The notes below the pieces were generated by a model. That model worked only from the letters and a program-made list of their open reading frames with translations, had not been told where the DNA came from and ran no database searches. Positions 61,589-64,000 of a DNA stretch of 64,000 bases are shown here, in pieces. The DNA is from Sulfuricella sp. T08 (GTDB lineage Bacteria > Pseudomonadota > Gammaproteobacteria > Burkholderiales > Sulfuricellaceae): assembly GCF_000971475.1 (NCBI RefSeq), contig NZ_DF967539.1, positions 152,850-216,849 on the forward strand. Reading direction: 5' to 3'. Made by a program: the position numbers and the translations under genes. Every line of letters starts with the position of its first letter. The stretch's first letter is position 1.

Positions 61589-62572
61589 ATGACTGACTCT
61601 ACCGCCTTGTCTACTTCGCCGCGCTTGTTGGATCAGGTACGCGGGAAAATTCGTTTAAAGCACTACAGTATCCGCACCGAGCAGGCTTATCTAGATTGGA
61701 TTAAACGATTTATTTGTCATTATGGCAAGCGCCATCCGAATGAGATGGGCGCGCGTGAGGTGGAGGAGTTTTTGACATGGCTTGCAGTTGAAGGGCGGGT
61801 GGCGGCTTCTACGCAGAATCAGGCTAAAAGCGCCTTGCTATTTCTTTATCGCGAGGTTTTGGGGGCAGATTTGCCCTGGCTTGAGAACGTGGAACAGGCA
61901 AAAACGCCGAAACGGTTGCCAGTGGTGTTGACGCAGGCAGAAGTGCAGGCGCTGTTGCCGCGTCTTTCCGGGACACATTGGTTGGTGGCTAGTTTGCTAT
62001 ATGGGTCGGGAATGCGCCTGATGGAGGCGTTGCGCTTGCGGGTAAAAGATGTGGAATTATCGCGTAAGGAGATTCTGATTCGGGATGGCAAGGGGGCGAA
62101 GGATAGGGTGACAATGCTGCCGACCACATTGTTGAATCCTTTGAAGGCACACTTGTTGAAAGTGAAGGCGTTGCACGATCAGGATATTGCGGAGGGGTTT
62201 GGTGAGGTGTATTTGCCGCATGCGCTGGATAGGAAATATCCGAATGCGGCGCGGGAGTGGGGTTGGCAATATGTGTTTCCTTCGGGGAATCGTGCGGTAG
62301 ATCCACGGTCTGGGGCGGTGCGGCGGCATCATGTGCAGGATCAGGCGGTGCAGCGGGCGGTGAAGCAGGCAGTACGGGATGCGGGTTTGGTCAAGCCTGC
62401 TACACCCCATACCCTGCGCCACAGCTTCGCGACCCATCTGCTGCAGGCCGGTTACGACATCCGCACGGTGCAGGAGTTGCTTGGCCATTCGGATGTGACT
62501 ACGACGATGATTTATACGCATGTACTCAATTGTGGCGGCAGAGGCGTGAAGAGTCCGCTGGATATGGAGTAG
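61589..62572 (+). CDS. intI: Integron integrase
   Basis: 327 residues, complete. It is a tyrosine recombinase with Arg143 ([13 protein letters not shown]), Lys171, His274/Arg277 ([11 protein letters not shown]), His300 (LGHSDV) and the nucleophile Tyr309 (IYTHV). The extra segment [19 protein letters not shown] (about 214-232) is the IntI-specific insertion that separates it from XerC/XerD, and the end [14 protein letters not shown] is typical of IntI. It recombines attI with folded attC sites. All residues are intact, so activity is expected. It diverges from the array and ends 2 bp before lnt. Confidence 0.96.
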   Translation: MTDSTALSTSPRLLDQVRGKIRLKHYSIRTEQAYLDWIKRFICHYGKRHPNEMGAREVEEFLTWLAVEGRVAASTQNQAKSALLFLYREVLGADLPWLENVEQAKTPKRLPVVLTQAEVQALLPRLSGTHWLVASLLYGSGMRLMEALRLRVKDVELSRKEILIRDGKGAKDRVTMLPTTLLNPLKAHLLKVKALHDQDIAEGFGEVYLPHALDRKYPNAAREWGWQYVFPSGNRAVDPRSGAVRRHHVQDQAVQRAVKQAVRDAGLVKPATPHTLRHSFATHLLQAGYDIRTVQELLGHSDVTTTMIYTHVLNCGGRGVKSPLDME

Positions 62573-62574
62573 AT

Positions 62575-64000
62575 GTGACGAGGCGTTCCGCTCTATTCTT
62601 TACCCAACTGCCGGTACAGATGGCCTTCGCCCTGATACTCGGGGCGGTCAGCGTTTCCGGATTCGCGCCGGACGCTCTGTTCTTCCTGCCGCTGCTCACG
62701 CTGGCGGCGCTGTTTCTGCTCTGGTCGCGGGCCTCGTCGCGCAAGGCTGCGGCCTACACCGGTTTCGCTTTCGGGTTGGGTTTCTTCGGCGCCGGGGTGA
62801 GCTGGGTTTACGTCAGCATTCACGAATTCGGCGGTATGCCGATGTTACTTGCGGTAGTGGCGACCTTTTTGTTCTGTCTGGTGCTGTCTCTGTTCCCTGC
62901 CGCAGTGGGCTTGCTCCAGGCCGGTCCCGGCGGTCTGACCCGGCGCCGCGCCTTGTTGCTGATGCCGGCGCTGTGGGTGTTGATGGAATGGGTAAGGGGC
63001 TGGCTTTTCACTGGATTTCCCTGGCTGGCGCTGGGTTATTCGCAAGCCGTAGCCAGCCCGTTGGCGGGCTTTGCGCCTGTGATCGGTGTCTACGGCGTGT
63101 CTCTGATTTCTGCCTTGTGTGCCGGTGCGCTGGCGCTGGCGGCCGATGCCCGGTTGCTCGGGCGCGGCAAGGCAGGCATGGTTTTTCCGGCGATCATCAT
63201 TCTGGTGCTGGCTGTGGCGGGGTTTGCGCTGAAGCAGGTCGAATGGGTCAAACCGCTGGGCGCGCCGGTTTCGGTCAGCCTGCTGCAGGGCAACATACCG
63301 CAGGAGATGAAATGGCGCGAGGACAAGGCCAAGACCACGCTCGACAGTTACATGGCGATGACTCTGGCGAGCTCGGGGCGCCTGATCGTGCTGCCGGAAA
63401 CGGCGCTGCCGATGTTGTTGCGTGACCTGCCTCTGAGCTACCTGGAAATGCTGTCAGAGCGTGCGCGTGCGCTGGGGGGCGATGTGCTGGTGGGTGTGCC
63501 TGAGCATGCCGAGAGCGGGGATTATTTCAACAGCGTGTTGAGTCTCGGCAGTTCGCCGGTGCAGGTTTACCGCAAAGTCCATCTGGTGCCGTTCGGTGAA
63601 TTTATCCCGTTCAAGCCGCTGTTCGGCTGGATTATTCATGTGCTTCACATCCCGCTGTCGGACTTCGCGCGCGGCGAGATCATCCAGCCGCCATTGCAGG
63701 TGGCTGGCCAGAAGGTGGCGATGGCGATCTGCTACGAGGACGTGTTCGGCGAGGAGCTGATCAACCAGCTGCCGGCCGCATCGCTGCTGGTCAATGTCAG
63801 CAACGACGCCTGGTTCGGCGATACCGTTGCGCCCTGGCAGCACCTGCAGATTTCGCAGATGCGCGCGCTGGAGGCCGGCCGCTATATGCTGCGCGCCACC
63901 AATACCGGCATCACCGCCATCATCAACCAGCGCGGCGAAGTGCTGAAGCGCGCGCGGGAATTCACCGTCACCCGGCTGGAGGGCGAGGCTCAGGGTTTTG
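62575..64000 (+). CDS. lnt: Apolipoprotein N-acyltransferase (3' end cut by window edge)
   Basis: 475 codons are visible from a GTG at 62575 to the edge; the family has about 500-520. The N-terminal part is membrane-spanning (LILGAVSVSGFAP, FFLPLLTLAALFLL, GFAFGLGFFGAGVSWVYVSI). The nitrilase-like domain has Glu275 (LPETALP), Lys334 (YRKVHLVPFGEF) and Cys386 (AICYEDVFG), followed by VNVSNDAWFG. It N-acylates the Cys of lipoproteins in the inner membrane and is usually essential in Gram-negative bacteria. Its usual upstream neighbour, corC, lies 19.7 kb away. No promoter is visible between intI and lnt. Confidence 0.95.
   Translation, partial: MTRRSALFFTQLPVQMAFALILGAVSVSGFAPDALFFLPLLTLAALFLLWSRASSRKAAAYTGFAFGLGFFGAGVSWVYVSIHEFGGMPMLLAVVATFLFCLVLSLFPAAVGLLQAGPGGLTRRRALLLMPALWVLMEWVRGWLFTGFPWLALGYSQAVASPLAGFAPVIGVYGVSLISALCAGALALAADARLLGRGKAGMVFPAIIILVLAVAGFALKQVEWVKPLGAPVSVSLLQGNIPQEMKWREDKAKTTLDSYMAMTLASSGRLIVLPETALPMLLRDLPLSYLEMLSERARALGGDVLVGVPEHAESGDYFNSVLSLGSSPVQVYRKVHLVPFGEFIPFKPLFGWIIHVLHIPLSDFARGEIIQPPLQVAGQKVAMAICYEDVFGEELINQLPAASLLVNVSNDAWFGDTVAPWQHLQISQMRALEAGRYMLRATNTGITAIINQRGEVLKRAREFTVTRLEGEAQGF

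Noticed and set aside
61513-61590. LexA box upstream of intI
   Set aside because: No CTG-N10-CAG was found; the closest (ctg ttttttaggg cat) lacks the last base.
61589-62572. XerC/XerD or phage integrase for the recombinase
   Set aside because: The extra segment around residues 214-232, the IntI-type C-terminus and the attC array next to it fit IntI better.

Overview
The window looks like the chromosome of a betaproteobacterium, probably from the Nitrosomonadales. The basis is moderately high GC and gene orders typical of that class: rsmD-coaD-ferredoxin, lolB-ispE-tRNA-Gln-prs-rplY-pth-ychF, and miaB-ybeZ-ybeY-corC. I cannot name a genus. Coding density is high. No rRNA genes, insertion-sequence transposases, prophage genes or CRISPR arrays were seen.

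Layout. 1-3.8 kb: end of an M16 peptidase gene, then rsmD-coaD-ferredoxin and a dynamin-like GTPase. 4-10 kb: a PilZ protein, mutM and a GldA/F/G-type ABC transporter operon. 10-18 kb: housekeeping block with TPR lipoprotein, lolB, ispE, tRNA-Gln, prs, rplY, pth, a pseudouridine synthase and ychF. 18-22.5 kb: a periplasmic oxidative-damage block with msrA, dipZ, msrB and sodC. 22.5-35.8 kb: mscL, DUF4197, a dicarboxylate symporter, a very large PAS/GAF/GGDEF/EAL protein ending in a CZB-like zinc domain, a SulP transporter and small conserved proteins. 35.8-38.7 kb: a methionine-rich exported peptide diverging from an ECF sigma factor with its NrsF anti-sigma, a PilZ protein and tRNA-Met. 39.2-42.9 kb: miaB-ybeZ-ybeY-corC. 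43-53.6 kb: accessory genes with two two-component systems, a SulP operon, a Pal-like lipoprotein, a Spy-like protein and small conserved proteins. 53.6-62.6 kb: a complete chromosomal integron with 15 attC-like sites, 16 cassette genes, an attI region and an intact IntI integrase. lnt, the usual partner of corC, begins 2 bp after the integrase and runs off the window.

Three points stand out. First, the integron and about 10 kb of accessory genes lie between corC and lnt, which are normally adjacent, and lnt may now depend on the integrase transcript. Second, the same promoter pattern, GTAACC-N16-CGAA, occurs upstream of the Met-rich peptide and upstream of msrB-dipZ-msrA. This links two distant loci to the ECF sigma/NrsF pair as a probable reactive-chlorine or methionine-oxidation response. 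Third, two copies of a 236-bp element with terminal inverted repeats lie directly before the start codons of the TPR lipoprotein and the ECF sigma factor. A four-fold CTTGACG repeat with an exact 11-bp period lies between a histidine kinase gene and a SulP operon and looks like a response-regulator operator.

All assignments come from reading the sequence and recalling family motifs; no database search was run.
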